DNA from: SAR116 cluster bacterium AG-426-A06
Lineage (GTDB): Bacteria > Pseudomonadota > Alphaproteobacteria > Puniceispirillales > Marisalimonadaceae
Assembly (NCBI GenBank): GCA_003210115.1
Contig: QCNM01000012.1
Location: 1 to 33,434, forward strand
Length of the DNA stretch: 33,434 nt
Reading direction: 5' to 3'
Shown: in pieces, positions 1 through 7,669 of the stretch
Numbering within the stretch: position 1 is the first letter of the stretch
Layout: every line of letters begins with the position of its first letter
Notes under the pieces: model-generated
Told to the model about the DNA's origin: nothing
Database searches by the model: none
The model's input: only the letters and a program-made list of their open reading frames with translations
Made by a program: the position numbers and the translations under genes

Positions 1-1
1 A

Positions 2-772
2 AACGATAGAATTGGAAACGATGTTACTTCAATAAAATCTCTTTTAAAAAAGAATGAGCAAAAAAAGGCTCAAGATATTTATGAAGAAATGACCCCAGAT
101 ATCTCTTTAAGTGAAATAACTTATTTGCCTGTTATTCCTGATCCAGAAAAAATCTTTTGTGTTGGCCTAAATTATCAAGAGCATAAAAAGGAAACAGGAA
201 GACCAGATGTAGATAACCCAACTATTTTCACTCGTTTTGCTAATACTCAAACCGGTCACTTGCAACCATTGTTGAAACCAAAATATTCAGAAAGATTTGA
301 TTATGAAGGTGAATTAGCGATCATTATTGGAAAGGGTGGAAGAGATATATCTGAAGAAAAGGCTTTAGATCATGTTGCAGGGTACTCATGCTATAACGAT
401 GGAAGTATTCGCGACTGGCAAAGACATACCTCTCAGTTTACACCAGGAAAGAATTTTCCATTAACTGGACCATTTGGTCCATATTTAGTTACATCTGATG
501 AAGTAGGTGACTATACAAAGCTTCCAATTGAAACCAGATTAAATGGAGAAGTAATGCAAAAAGCAAAATTGTCAGACCTGATTTTCCCAATCCCAAGGTT
601 AATAAATTATATCTCTACTTTCACACCATTAACTGTTGGAGATGTAATTGTGACTGGCACTCCTGGAGGCGTAGGTGATAGGAGAGATCCTCCAGTTTAT
701 ATGAAACCTGGAGATGTTGTTGAGGTTGACATTGGGAAAGTCGGAATTCTTATGAATTTTATAACAGAGTAA
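2..772 (+). CDS. Fumarylacetoacetate hydrolase (FAH) family protein, 5' end cut by window edge
   Basis: FAH-family enzymes cleave or decarboxylate beta-keto acid intermediates of aromatic catabolism using one divalent metal. The reading frame is open from base 2, so the first in-frame ATG (89) is probably internal: the family usually has an N-terminal stretch before the VGLNYxxH motif, and the upstream codons form a plausible continuation (about 29 residues). Counting from that ATG, VGLNYQEH is at 25-32, the likely metal ligands are E73 and E75 (YEGELA) and D104 (YNDGS), and TGTPGGVG lies near the C-terminus. Visible length is 256 residues against about 280 for the family. It starts an operon with DUF445 (9 bases later) and an intradiol dioxygenase, which fits a ring-cleavage pathway. 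The exact substrate cannot be read from the sequence. Confidence 0.9.
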   Translation, partial: NDRIGNDVTSIKSLLKKNEQKKAQDIYEEMTPDISLSEITYLPVIPDPEKIFCVGLNYQEHKKETGRPDVDNPTIFTRFANTQTGHLQPLLKPKYSERFDYEGELAIIIGKGGRDISEEKALDHVAGYSCYNDGSIRDWQRHTSQFTPGKNFPLTGPFGPYLVTSDEVGDYTKLPIETRLNGEVMQKAKLSDLIFPIPRLINYISTFTPLTVGDVIVTGTPGGVGDRRDPPVYMKPGDVVEVDIGKVGILMNFITE

Positions 773-781
773 AAAAGGTTC

Positions 782-1468
782 ATGTCGTTGAACAAATCTT
801 TGGTTACAAATTTAATCTCTATTTTATTCATTCTATTAGGTTATCTTTTTCAAAATCAATATTCTAATATTTTTTATTCGATTGGGTTTTTTGCTTTGTC
901 AGGTAGCGTTACAAACTGGCTTGCAGTCCAAATGCTCTTTGAAAAAGTACCTTTTTTATATGGTTCAGGGGTTATTCTTGATAGATTTTTAGATATAAAA
1001 GAAGGGATTAAAAATTTAGTTTTAGAAGAATTATTTTCGGATGATAAAATCAATGAATTTTTTGAAAGCAAACAAATTGATACAGAGAAAATTTACGAAA
1101 AGATTGATTTTAATAGAGTTTTTGAGGGATTGTTAGAGGCTATTGAAACATCTAAATTAGGCTCAATGTTATCGATAATTGGCGGTAGAGAAGCATTAAT
1201 GCCCATTAAGGACCCTGTTATAAATAAATTGAAAGAAATAATTAAAGATAAGTTAGATGGAACCTTTAATAATGATGACAATTCAATCGCTAAAGATGTA
1301 AAAATTGGAATTGAAAAAGCCTTAAACAGCAAGCTAGACGAATTAGATCCTCAAGGTATAAAAATTATTATTGAAAATATGATTAGAAAACATCTTGGTT
1401 GGCTTATTGTATGGGGAGGAGTTTTTGGTGGATTGTTTGGATTATTGTTTTCTGTAATTCAAATGTAA
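782..1468 (+). CDS. DUF445 family membrane protein (short form)
   Basis: A 228-residue membrane protein of unknown biochemical role. Hydrophobic segments lie at about residues 9-45 and 207-226, with a charged helical middle. The stretch with TNWLAVQMLFEK, then LYGSGVI, then DRFLDIKEGIKNLV is the DUF445 signature. It is about half the length of the classic 400-residue DUF445 proteins and matches a short form known in marine Gammaproteobacteria and Alphaproteobacteria. It begins 9 bases after the FAH gene, with only a weak AAAGGT ahead of the ATG, and is followed 17 bases later by the dioxygenase, so it is co-transcribed with both. Nothing shows a link to aromatic catabolism beyond position. 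Confidence 0.75.
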   Translation: MSLNKSLVTNLISILFILLGYLFQNQYSNIFYSIGFFALSGSVTNWLAVQMLFEKVPFLYGSGVILDRFLDIKEGIKNLVLEELFSDDKINEFFESKQIDTEKIYEKIDFNRVFEGLLEAIETSKLGSMLSIIGGREALMPIKDPVINKLKEIIKDKLDGTFNNDDNSIAKDVKIGIEKALNSKLDELDPQGIKIIIENMIRKHLGWLIVWGGVFGGLFGLLFSVIQM

Positions 1469-1485
1469 TTTAAGGAGAAAATTAG

Positions 1486-2322
1486 ATGTTAGATTTTAAT
1501 GAAAAAACAGCAACGGAAGGTGTTTTAAAAAGTTTTTCGTCAATTAAAAATGAAAGATTAAAAGAATTAATGTCTTCTATAGTTACACATTTACATGAAG
1601 TGGTAAAAGAGACAGAACCAACATTTGATGAATGGTTAAATGCTATAGAGTTTTTAACTAGGACTGGTCACAAATGTGATGATAGAAGACAAGAGTTTAT
1701 TCTTTTATCTGATGTTCTTGGGATATCAATGCTTATTGATACTATAAATAACAGAAAGTCCAAAAATGAAACAGAGTCAACGGTCTTGGGCCCTTTTCAT
1801 GCTGAAGCTCCAGATATATCTTTAGGTGATAATATTGCAAATCATGTTGAAGGTGAAAGATGTATAGTCAAAGGAAAAGTAACAGATTCAAATGGTAATC
1901 CAATTTCAAATGCGTCTGTCGATGTTTGGCAGTCAGGACCAGATGGTTTATATGATGTTCAAAAAGAAAATCGTGTTGTTGATTTAAGAGGCAAGATGAC
2001 AACCGACAATGATGGTACTTATTTGTTTAGAACAGTTAAGCCACAATATTATCCAGTTCCAACAGATGGTCCCGTTGGTGAAATTTTAAATTCATTAGGT
2101 AGGCATCCCTTTAGACCTGCTCATATTCACTTTATGGTGAAGGCAGAAGGATTTGTTGACTTAACAACACATGCATTTATAGATGGGGATCCTTATCTGG
2201 AAACTGATACAGTTTTTGCAGTAAAAGAAAGTTTGATTAGAAAGCTTGAAAACTTCACTGACCCAAAAGATGGGACAAATTGCAAGACTTTAGAATTTAA
2301 TATTGTTATGCAAAATAATTAA
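1486..2322 (+). CDS. Intradiol ring-cleavage dioxygenase (hydroxyquinol/catechol 1,2-dioxygenase-like)
   Basis: A cytoplasmic non-haem Fe(III) enzyme that would open a catechol or hydroxyquinol ring between its two hydroxyls to give a muconate or maleylacetate. The N-terminal helical dimerisation domain covers about residues 1-98, and STVLGPF starts the catalytic beta-sandwich. The four iron ligands are all present at family spacing: Y156 (GLYDVQ), Y189 (YYPVPTDGPVG), H213 and H215 (PAHIH). Length (278) and the ESTVLGPFHAEAPD motif resemble hydroxyquinol 1,2-dioxygenases more than protocatechuate 3,4-dioxygenase. A strong AAGGAG lies just before the ATG. It is the third gene of the FAH-DUF445 operon. 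No maleylacetate reductase is adjacent, so the substrate stays open. Confidence 0.9.
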   Translation: MLDFNEKTATEGVLKSFSSIKNERLKELMSSIVTHLHEVVKETEPTFDEWLNAIEFLTRTGHKCDDRRQEFILLSDVLGISMLIDTINNRKSKNETESTVLGPFHAEAPDISLGDNIANHVEGERCIVKGKVTDSNGNPISNASVDVWQSGPDGLYDVQKENRVVDLRGKMTTDNDGTYLFRTVKPQYYPVPTDGPVGEILNSLGRHPFRPAHIHFMVKAEGFVDLTTHAFIDGDPYLETDTVFAVKESLIRKLENFTDPKDGTNCKTLEFNIVMQNN

Positions 2323-2404
2323 AATAAATATGTGAAATTAGTTAGGAGTAATTTGGGTTGAAGTATTTTCTGTTTCATAAGCGAATATATTAATACCTGA
2401 AAAG

Positions 2405-2608
2405 TTAGTTTTGAAACAAATGAAAAGATCCCTGAACATCAGAAAAGATTGATTTTGACATTGCTTTAAAATTTTTTAAATCTGAATTGCCATCTAATCT
2501 TGCTGTTATAGACATATTACCATAAGGTTCTATCGAAATATTTATTGATTGCATATTACATATTCTAATAAATTTAGATAAATTCTCTACAAAATAAGAA
2601 GTCTCCAC
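2405..2608 (-). CDS. Possible small hypothetical protein or gene remnant
   Basis: A 67-codon frame starting at GTG. It is open a further 11 codons upstream, with no ATG, GTG or TTG start and no Shine-Dalgarno sequence placed for the GTG. The product is soluble and mixed alpha/beta in composition (for example SINISIEPYGNMSITARLDG), which reads more like real protein than random AT-rich translation. It may be a small gene, or the 3' end of a gene whose start has been lost. I do not recognise a family. Confidence 0.25.
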   Translation of the reverse strand: METSYFVENLSKFIRICNMQSINISIEPYGNMSITARLDGNSDLKNFKAMSKSIFSDVQGSFHLFQN

Positions 2609-2674
2609 CTTTGCGTCAGTGGGTATAACAAACTTTAATTAAGAATAAAAACAATAATAAAGACTTGAAATTTA

Positions 2675-2688
2675 TTTCATATATGAAA
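2675..2688. promoter_or_regulatory. 14-base perfect palindrome upstream of the GST gene
   Basis: TTTCATATATGAAA is a perfect dyad about 41 bases before the start codon of the glutathione transferase. Its place and symmetry would suit a dimeric repressor or activator site, but short AT-only palindromes arise easily by chance in this base composition. No matching -35/-10 pair is obvious. Confidence 0.25.
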
Positions 2689-2728
2689 AAATTATGCATA
2701 TAAACAAAGATTAAAAGGAATTTAAAAA

Positions 2729-3442
2729 ATGAGTAATGTCGATATTGTATATCTACCTATAGTAGGAAGAGGACTTCAAATTAATATTATTTGTGCCTTG
2801 CATGACATTAAAGCAAATTATTTAATGAGCAAACCAATGGGAGAAGATTTTGATAAAGATACAGAAGCTCCTTTCGGCACTATACCATGGTTAAAAGATC
2901 ACTCTAACGGCATAGAATTAAACGACTCATCAGCAATTGTTCAATATTTAGTGTCAAAATACCCTGGACCACTTACACCAACATCAACTGAAAATGCAGC
3001 TTTATCAAATATGTATTGGTCATGGGCACAAGATTATTATTCTTTTGTACTCTCTCCATTTCACGACATAATAACAGGTCATAATGAGGCATTTTGGAGA
3101 AATTTGCGTCTTACAGACACACTTGCAGAAGGGGGGAAAGAAGTTGGGGTATCAAATCTAACAACCCTTCATCATAAAAGAATTCAATACCTTGAAAATC
3201 ATATTAAAAAAATGAATTTAGGTTCATATATAACTGGAGATAACTGCTCTTATGCCGATATATTCATATTTACTTGTGTGAGAACAGTTCAAGAAACTGG
3301 GGGTTTTGATATATTAAGAGAAGCATGTGGTGGAGACCCTTTCAAAGATTGTCCAAATATTTTGAAAATATGTGATACTGTTGGAAAGATACCTAAAGTT
3401 ATTGAAACAGTTGGTTCTAAATTTAAGGACTGTCCAATATAA
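2729..3442 (+). CDS. Glutathione S-transferase family protein
   Basis: A two-domain cytosolic GST: a thioredoxin fold at about residues 1-78 and an all-helical domain at about 85-225. The start DIVYLPIVGRG places Y8 where alpha/mu/pi/sigma-type enzymes carry their catalytic tyrosine. The cis-proline is P53 (GTIPWL), and DSSAI (66-70) is the glutathione-binding turn. D177 in SYADIFIF is the helix N-capping residue of the C-terminal domain. A good AAGGA lies 9 bases before the ATG. The preceding dioxygenase and the hydroquinone reductase at 24440-25366 suggest, but do not prove, a role in handling aromatic or quinone electrophiles. The substrate is unknown. Confidence 0.85.
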   Translation: MSNVDIVYLPIVGRGLQINIICALHDIKANYLMSKPMGEDFDKDTEAPFGTIPWLKDHSNGIELNDSSAIVQYLVSKYPGPLTPTSTENAALSNMYWSWAQDYYSFVLSPFHDIITGHNEAFWRNLRLTDTLAEGGKEVGVSNLTTLHHKRIQYLENHIKKMNLGSYITGDNCSYADIFIFTCVRTVQETGGFDILREACGGDPFKDCPNILKICDTVGKIPKVIETVGSKFKDCPI

Positions 3443-3448
3443 AATCCA

Positions 3449-3467
3449 ATTTGTTACAATAACAAAT
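3449..3467 (+). other. Stem-loop just after the GST stop codon
   Basis: ATTTGTTA and TAACAAAT form a perfect 8-base stem with a 3-base loop, 7 bases after the GST stop. There is no GC-rich stem or U-tract, so it is not a classical terminator. It may protect a 3' end. The chance level for such AT stems is high. Confidence 0.3.
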
Positions 3468-3610
3468 AATAAACGCACTTAGATTAATTGTAATGATGAT
3501 GAAATCATTTGTCGTTATAAATTAGTTAAAAAATATATATCTAGATGAATTTATTTAGATGGCTAAAATGTTAAAAAAAATGAAGTTTAATTAATCAATT
3601 TCTAACATTA

Positions 3611-3642
3611 AAGCCTCTAGCTAATCGCTGAGAGGTTTTTTT
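3611..3642 (+). terminator. Rho-independent terminator
   Basis: AAGCCTCT (3611-3618) pairs with AGAGGTTT (3631-3638, one G-U) around a 12-base loop and runs into a tract of seven T. It lies 169 bases after the GST stop codon, so it ends either a long GST 3' UTR or a separate short RNA made from 3443-3610. It insulates the downstream cyclase gene. Confidence 0.8.
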
Positions 3643-3653
3643 ATTTTATAAAA

Positions 3654-3671
3654 TATGTAAAATATTACATA
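3654..3671. promoter_or_regulatory. Candidate operator: TATGTAA-N4-TTACATA dyad before the cyclase
   Basis: A perfect 7-base inverted repeat with a 4-base spacer sits between the upstream terminator and the cyclase ATG, ending 8 bases before it. TGTAA-N4-TTACA has the half-site spacing of FNR/CRP-superfamily or TetR-type sites. No Shine-Dalgarno sequence is visible here, so bound protein would block both transcription and start-site access. The identity of any regulator is unknown. Confidence 0.4.
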
Positions 3672-3679
3672 ATAAGCTT

Positions 3680-5434
3680 ATGTCAAATATCAAAAGAAAA
3701 TTAACTACAATTCTAGCTACCGACTGTGTTTCTTTCAGCAAACATATGGAAGAAAATGAAGAAAATACTCTGAAAAGTCTAAATAGTTGTAGATCAATAA
3801 TTGATAAGAAGATTGAAGATTATAATGGAAAGATATTTCATACGGCTGGAGATTCTGTTATTGCTGAATTTCAAAGTCCTGTTGAGAGTGTTAAAGCATC
3901 AATAGAATTTCAAAAAGAAATTTTGAATATGAATGATCAAACAGATATTACCCCAAAACTTTCTTGGAGAGTTGGAATTCATGTTGATGATGTTATTATT
4001 GAAAAAAATAATATATATGGGACAGGTGTTAATGTTGCAGCAAGATTAGAGGCAAAATGTAATCCGGACCAAATATTAATTTCTAATATTGTTCAACAAC
4101 AAATTAAAAATAAAATTAAAGAAAAATTGTTTCAGGCAGGTGAAATTGAACTTAAAAATATATCTAATAAATTTGATGTTTTTTCAATTTTAGGACAATA
4201 CACAGATAATGAAATAGAATTAAAACTAAAGAAAAATAAAAATATCGTTAAAAACAAAAAGTTAAAATTTGCTATTTTGCCTTTCACTAATTCAGGTAAT
4301 GACGAAGATAGTGGTTTTCTTGTTGATGGTATTATAGAAGATTTGATAACAGAATTTTCGATGATGAGAGAATTTGATATTCTTTCTAGACAAACATCAG
4401 TCAATTATAAAAATAATTATGGAGATTTAGGAGAATTTACTAAAGCTTTTGATTTAGACTTTGTAGTTACAGGAAGTATTAGAGCTTCAGGAAAAAGGGT
4501 AAGGATTAATATTGAATTAAGTGATGCCAAAGATGATAGTGTTGTTTGGAGCAATAAGTATGATAGAGTTTTAGAGGACATATTTGATGTTCAAGATGAA
4601 ATTGTCAGAAAAATTTCGATTGCACTTCTTGGAGAAATTGAGATTAGCTCTTTACAAAGGTCTAAAAGAAAACCTACTGAAAATATGACGTCTTATGAAT
4701 ATCTACTCAGAGGTAAGGAAAAACATCATCATTTTAAAAAAGAATCTAACTTAGAAGCTCTTAAGTATTTTGACCAAGCAATAGAAGCTGATGCAAATAA
4801 TGCTCAAGCATATGCCTGGAAAGTTTGTACTCTTGGTCAAGCGATGTTCAGAGGATTTTTAGATGATACTGAAAAAATTATGGAAGAAGCCAAACAAAAT
4901 ATTCAAAAGGCATTGGAATGTAATGAAAATGATTTTGAATGTCATAGAATGCTTTCAGCTGTATATTTAAGTAACCATGAATATGGTTTGGCAGAAGATC
5001 ACGGTCAAAAAGCTTTTCAAATGGTTCCTAACGACCCAAGAGTATTAGCGGGTTTTGGTGAAGTTTTAGTTAGAGTTGGAAAAATACAAAAAGGGTTGGA
5101 TTTGTTAGAAAAAGCATTTGATTTAGATCCTATTCCGCAAGGACAATCTTCATCAGATAATAGGCTTAAAGATTTAATTTTAGGATATTTTTTGGATGAG
5201 AGTTTTGAAAAGGTTATTGAAATAGCATCTAAATTAAGAAGTATAGACCAAAGGTCATGTTTATTAACGTTGTATTCTTATAAAAATTTAAATGAAAATT
5301 TTACTGATACTAGGGAATTTAAAATTTTTAAAAGTGATTATAAAAATGATGATTGGAATAATATAATTGACAGATTTCATATACCGGATGAAAAAATTAA
5401 CTCTAATTTAAAAGATTTTTCTAAGAGGATTTAG
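3680..5434 (+). CDS. Class III nucleotide cyclase domain protein with TolB-like and TPR regions
   Basis: A 584-residue cytoplasmic signalling protein with no membrane segment. Residues 8-170 form a class III cyclase homology domain: metal-binding D15 (ILATD) and D58 (TAGDSV), with N118 and R122 (GVNVAARLE) for transition-state contact. The usual purine-selecting Lys four residues before the second Asp is H54, and the usual Asp three residues before N118 is T115, so activity on ATP is not assured. Residues 195-320 match the TolB N-terminal-like domain (FAILPF, then VVTGSIRASG) found after such cyclases, and 337-487 carry TPR-type repeats. The ATG has no Shine-Dalgarno sequence. Alphaproteobacteria carry many paralogues of this layout; the stimulus is unknown. 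Confidence 0.85.
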   Translation: MSNIKRKLTTILATDCVSFSKHMEENEENTLKSLNSCRSIIDKKIEDYNGKIFHTAGDSVIAEFQSPVESVKASIEFQKEILNMNDQTDITPKLSWRVGIHVDDVIIEKNNIYGTGVNVAARLEAKCNPDQILISNIVQQQIKNKIKEKLFQAGEIELKNISNKFDVFSILGQYTDNEIELKLKKNKNIVKNKKLKFAILPFTNSGNDEDSGFLVDGIIEDLITEFSMMREFDILSRQTSVNYKNNYGDLGEFTKAFDLDFVVTGSIRASGKRVRINIELSDAKDDSVVWSNKYDRVLEDIFDVQDEIVRKISIALLGEIEISSLQRSKRKPTENMTSYEYLLRGKEKHHHFKKESNLEALKYFDQAIEADANNAQAYAWKVCTLGQAMFRGFLDDTEKIMEEAKQNIQKALECNENDFECHRMLSAVYLSNHEYGLAEDHGQKAFQMVPNDPRVLAGFGEVLVRVGKIQKGLDLLEKAFDLDPIPQGQSSSDNRLKDLILGYFLDESFEKVIEIASKLRSIDQRSCLLTLYSYKNLNENFTDTREFKIFKSDYKNDDWNNIIDRFHIPDEKINSNLKDFSKRI

Positions 5435-5436
5435 AA

Positions 5437-5520
5437 ATGGCGAAAGGATACAAAATTCTTGAAAATGTGATTATATTTTGCCACATGAGGCGAACAAATT
5501 GCTATAACAAATGTAGATAG
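5437..5520 (+). other. 27-codon reading frame with a good ribosome site, possibly a truncated gene
   Basis: An ATG starts 2 bases after the cyclase stop codon, with AGAGGA seven bases ahead of it, so ribosomes are expected to initiate. The product begins MAKGYKILEN and stops after 27 residues. The first five residues resemble the start of DUF1330 proteins, but nothing after them does. It may be the surviving head of a lost downstream gene of the cyclase operon, or a short peptide. Confidence 0.3.
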
Positions 5521-5529
5521 TAAAATTAA

Positions 5530-6055
5530 AAAAATTCTATTTTTAAATTTTTTTATTAATTTTATTTGATTATCTGGAAGTTTCTTCTCTTTGTATTAAA
5601 TAAACATAAAGCCTCTAATACATAATTGTCCTTATTAATTGCAAGAAATCCAGTTTATGAACGAGGAGCATCACCAGATTTTTTGTAAAGATGTTAATAT
5701 CAGTCTTTATCTAAATAAAATCTTCAACAATTATAGGTTCTGTGTTTAAAAGAACGTAAGAACAAACATTCCACTTTGATCGTTCAGTTTTTGCTCCAAC
5801 TTCATAGTTATCATCTACACCAGCGGCTTCCATTGAACATTGAGCTTCTCAATCAAAAAGATTAAATTTCGCTTGTTCATATTCTGTTATATCTTTTGTA
5901 AGATCAAAATAAATCAGGAACAAATTAGAACTGGAGCGTCGATTAAACCTGTTTAACAATAGCTTGTCCTCTTCTAATTTCATTGCTAGATCTTGTAGAA
6001 AAATCAGTATTTTATGGACTTGGTATAAAATTTTATCTCCAGTCTTTGAATTATA
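5530..6055 (-). pseudogene. Decayed GAF-domain protein gene
   Basis: Read on the minus strand, the region gives a broken but coherent protein: an N-terminal helix (KILYQVHKILIFLQDLAMKL), an ATG at 5983, a run ending at an in-frame TGA (5851-5849), then EAQCSMEAAGVDDNYEVGAK and WNVCSYVLLNTEPIIVEDF up to a TAG (5713-5711). After a frameshift it continues with KSGDAPRS, a TAA (5657-5655) and TGFLAINKDNYVLEALCLFN, and after another shift with a helix NQIKLIKKF. The order (CSYVLL, then a VEDF strand, then a GFLAI and LCLFN core) matches GAF domains that begin many sensor and cyclase proteins. At least three stops and two frameshifts make it non-functional. It is unlikely to be sequencing error, because neighbouring genes are clean. 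Confidence 0.7.
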
Positions 6056-6380
6056 CTAACTAAGTAAAATTTTAAAGTGACTGTAATTTAAATTTTATTT
6101 TAAGATATGGCTATAAATTAAATTGAAGTATTAATAAGAATCAGAAGATACAATTATATTTTGCTTTAATTATTTAAAATTTTGGTTCTGACTTAATCCT
6201 AAGATGATTAAATAATATACATTTTCAAATTTTAAAAATTATTGCAAAAATATAAGCCATTGATTTTATTTGAAAATTTAGAAAACTAAATTGTAATTGT
6301 TTGAATTCTAAATTTTGCAATTCATAAACCCATCACAAATTATTCTGATTGACTATTATAAAAATTTAGAAAGGTAAAAT
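6056..6380. other. Intergenic region upstream of urtA
   Basis: About 325 very AT-rich bases with no gene. A perfect AATTTAG-AAAA-CTAAATT hairpin lies at 6275-6292, and TTGACT (6349-6354) could be a -35 element, but no -10 box sits at proper distance before the ATG. No sigma-54 GG-N10-GC element is visible. AAAGG at 6370-6374 is the ribosome site of urtA. Nitrogen-responsive control would be expected here but is not shown by the sequence. Confidence 0.4.
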
Positions 6381-7655
6381 ATGAAAAAATATATCTTATT
6401 ATTTGTATTCTTATGCATAAGCAATTTTAGTTTTGCAGACGGGCATACAAAACCCATCAAAATAGGAATTTTACATTCACTATCCGGGACTATGGCTATC
6501 TCTGAGACTACGCTTAAAGATACAATGTTAATGCTAATAGAACAACAAAATAAAAAAGGTGGTATCCTAGGCAGGAAAATAGAGCCAGTTGTTGTAGACC
6601 CTGCTTCAAATTGGCCTTTATTTGCTGAAAAAGCCAGAGAATTAATCACAGTTCAAAAAGTTGATGTTATGTTTGGATGCTGGACATCAGTATCTAGAAA
6701 ATCAGCGTTACCTGTATTAGAAGAGTTAAATGCCCTTCTATTCTACCCAGTTCAATATGAAGGTGAAGAGAGTTCTAAAAATGTTTTCTACACAGGAGCT
6801 GCTCCAAATCAACAAGCAATTCCAGCTACAGATTATTATTTAGATGAGTTAGGGGTTAAAAAGTTTGCATTACTTGGAACAGATTACGTATATCCTAGAA
6901 CTACTAATAAAATACTAAAACAATATCTAATTGATAAAGGCATTCCAGAAAGTGATATATTCGTCAATTACACTCCTTTTGGACATTCTGATTGGTCCAA
7001 AATAGTATCTGACGTAGTTTCTCTTGGGGCTGATGGAAAAAAAGTTGGAGTTATATCTACTATAAATGGTGATGCAAACATTGGCTTCTACAAAGAATTA
7101 GCTGCTGCTGGCGTAAAAGCAGATGATATACCAGTTGTAGCATTTTCAGTTGGTGAAGAAGAATTATCGGGGTTAGACACAACGAATTTGGTTGGGCATT
7201 TAGCAGCATGGAATTATTTTCAGTCTGCTGAATCTGATTTAAATACAAGTTTCATAAAAGCTTGGAAATCTAAAATGGGTGATAAACGCGTAACAAACGA
7301 TCCTATGGAGGCTCACGTTATTGGATTTGAAATGTATGTAAAAGCTGTGGAGAAAGCCGGCACTACTGATGTTAATGCTGTAAGAAAAGCTATGTATGGG
7401 ATGAAAGTTCCAAATCTAACAGGTGGAACAGCAGAAATGTTACCTAATCACCATTTATCCAAACCAGTTTTAATTGGAGAAATTCTGGAGAATGGCCAAT
7501 TTGATATTATTAGTCAAACGAAAGAAGTTCCTGGCGATGCTTGGACTAATCACTTAGCAGAATCAGCACCATTAAAGTCTGACTGGAAAACACTTGGTTG
7601 TGGTATGTATAATACTAAGACAAAAAAATGTGTTCAGATTAAATCAAATTACTAA
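6381..7655 (+). CDS. urtA: UrtA, periplasmic urea-binding protein of the ABC transporter
   Basis: The periplasmic solute receptor that delivers urea to UrtBC. A signal peptide spans residues 1-19 (basic MKK, hydrophobic core, cleavage after SFA). The mature protein has the type I periplasmic binding fold of the HAAT family: IKIGILHSLSGTMAISE at the N-terminus, GGILGRKIEPVVVDPASNW, FGCWTSVSRKSALPV and the FYPVQYEGEE stretch, all close to UrtA rather than to branched-chain amino acid receptors. Length (424) is normal. The C-terminus has a Cys pair (LGCGMYNTKTKKC), probably a disulfide. It heads the urtABCDE operon and is separated from urtB by a hairpin terminator, which would make it the most abundant product. 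Confidence 0.95.
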   Translation: MKKYILLFVFLCISNFSFADGHTKPIKIGILHSLSGTMAISETTLKDTMLMLIEQQNKKGGILGRKIEPVVVDPASNWPLFAEKARELITVQKVDVMFGCWTSVSRKSALPVLEELNALLFYPVQYEGEESSKNVFYTGAAPNQQAIPATDYYLDELGVKKFALLGTDYVYPRTTNKILKQYLIDKGIPESDIFVNYTPFGHSDWSKIVSDVVSLGADGKKVGVISTINGDANIGFYKELAAAGVKADDIPVVAFSVGEEELSGLDTTNLVGHLAAWNYFQSAESDLNTSFIKAWKSKMGDKRVTNDPMEAHVIGFEMYVKAVEKAGTTDVNAVRKAMYGMKVPNLTGGTAEMLPNHHLSKPVLIGEILENGQFDIISQTKEVPGDAWTNHLAESAPLKSDWKTLGCGMYNTKTKKCVQIKSNY

Positions 7656-7669
7656 TTAAACTATAACGG

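Larger units (their letters stand above)
2323..2728. other. Intergenic region, 406 bases
   Basis: This gap between the dioxygenase and the glutathione transferase holds no recognised gene. It contains one weak minus-strand reading frame (2405-2608, listed separately) and a 14-base perfect palindrome near the transferase start. I see no tRNA, no riboswitch-like structure and no intrinsic terminator with a clear GC stem. Confidence 0.6.

Noticed and set aside
1093-1332. Minus-strand frames inside the DUF445 gene and similar long antisense frames (for example 4132-4404, 6356-6649, 8095-8448, 9253-9549)
   Set aside because: They lie opposite well-supported genes, have no ribosome sites or family motifs, and their composition follows from the AT-rich sense codons.
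5437-5520. Intact DUF1330 gene after the cyclase
   Set aside because: Only the first five residues resemble DUF1330, and the frame stops after 27 codons with no continuation in other frames that I can defend.
6056-6380. Sigma-54 or NtrC-type nitrogen control site for urtA
   Set aside because: No GG-N10-GC spacing or paired GC-containing NtrC half-sites could be found. The hairpin there is AT-only.
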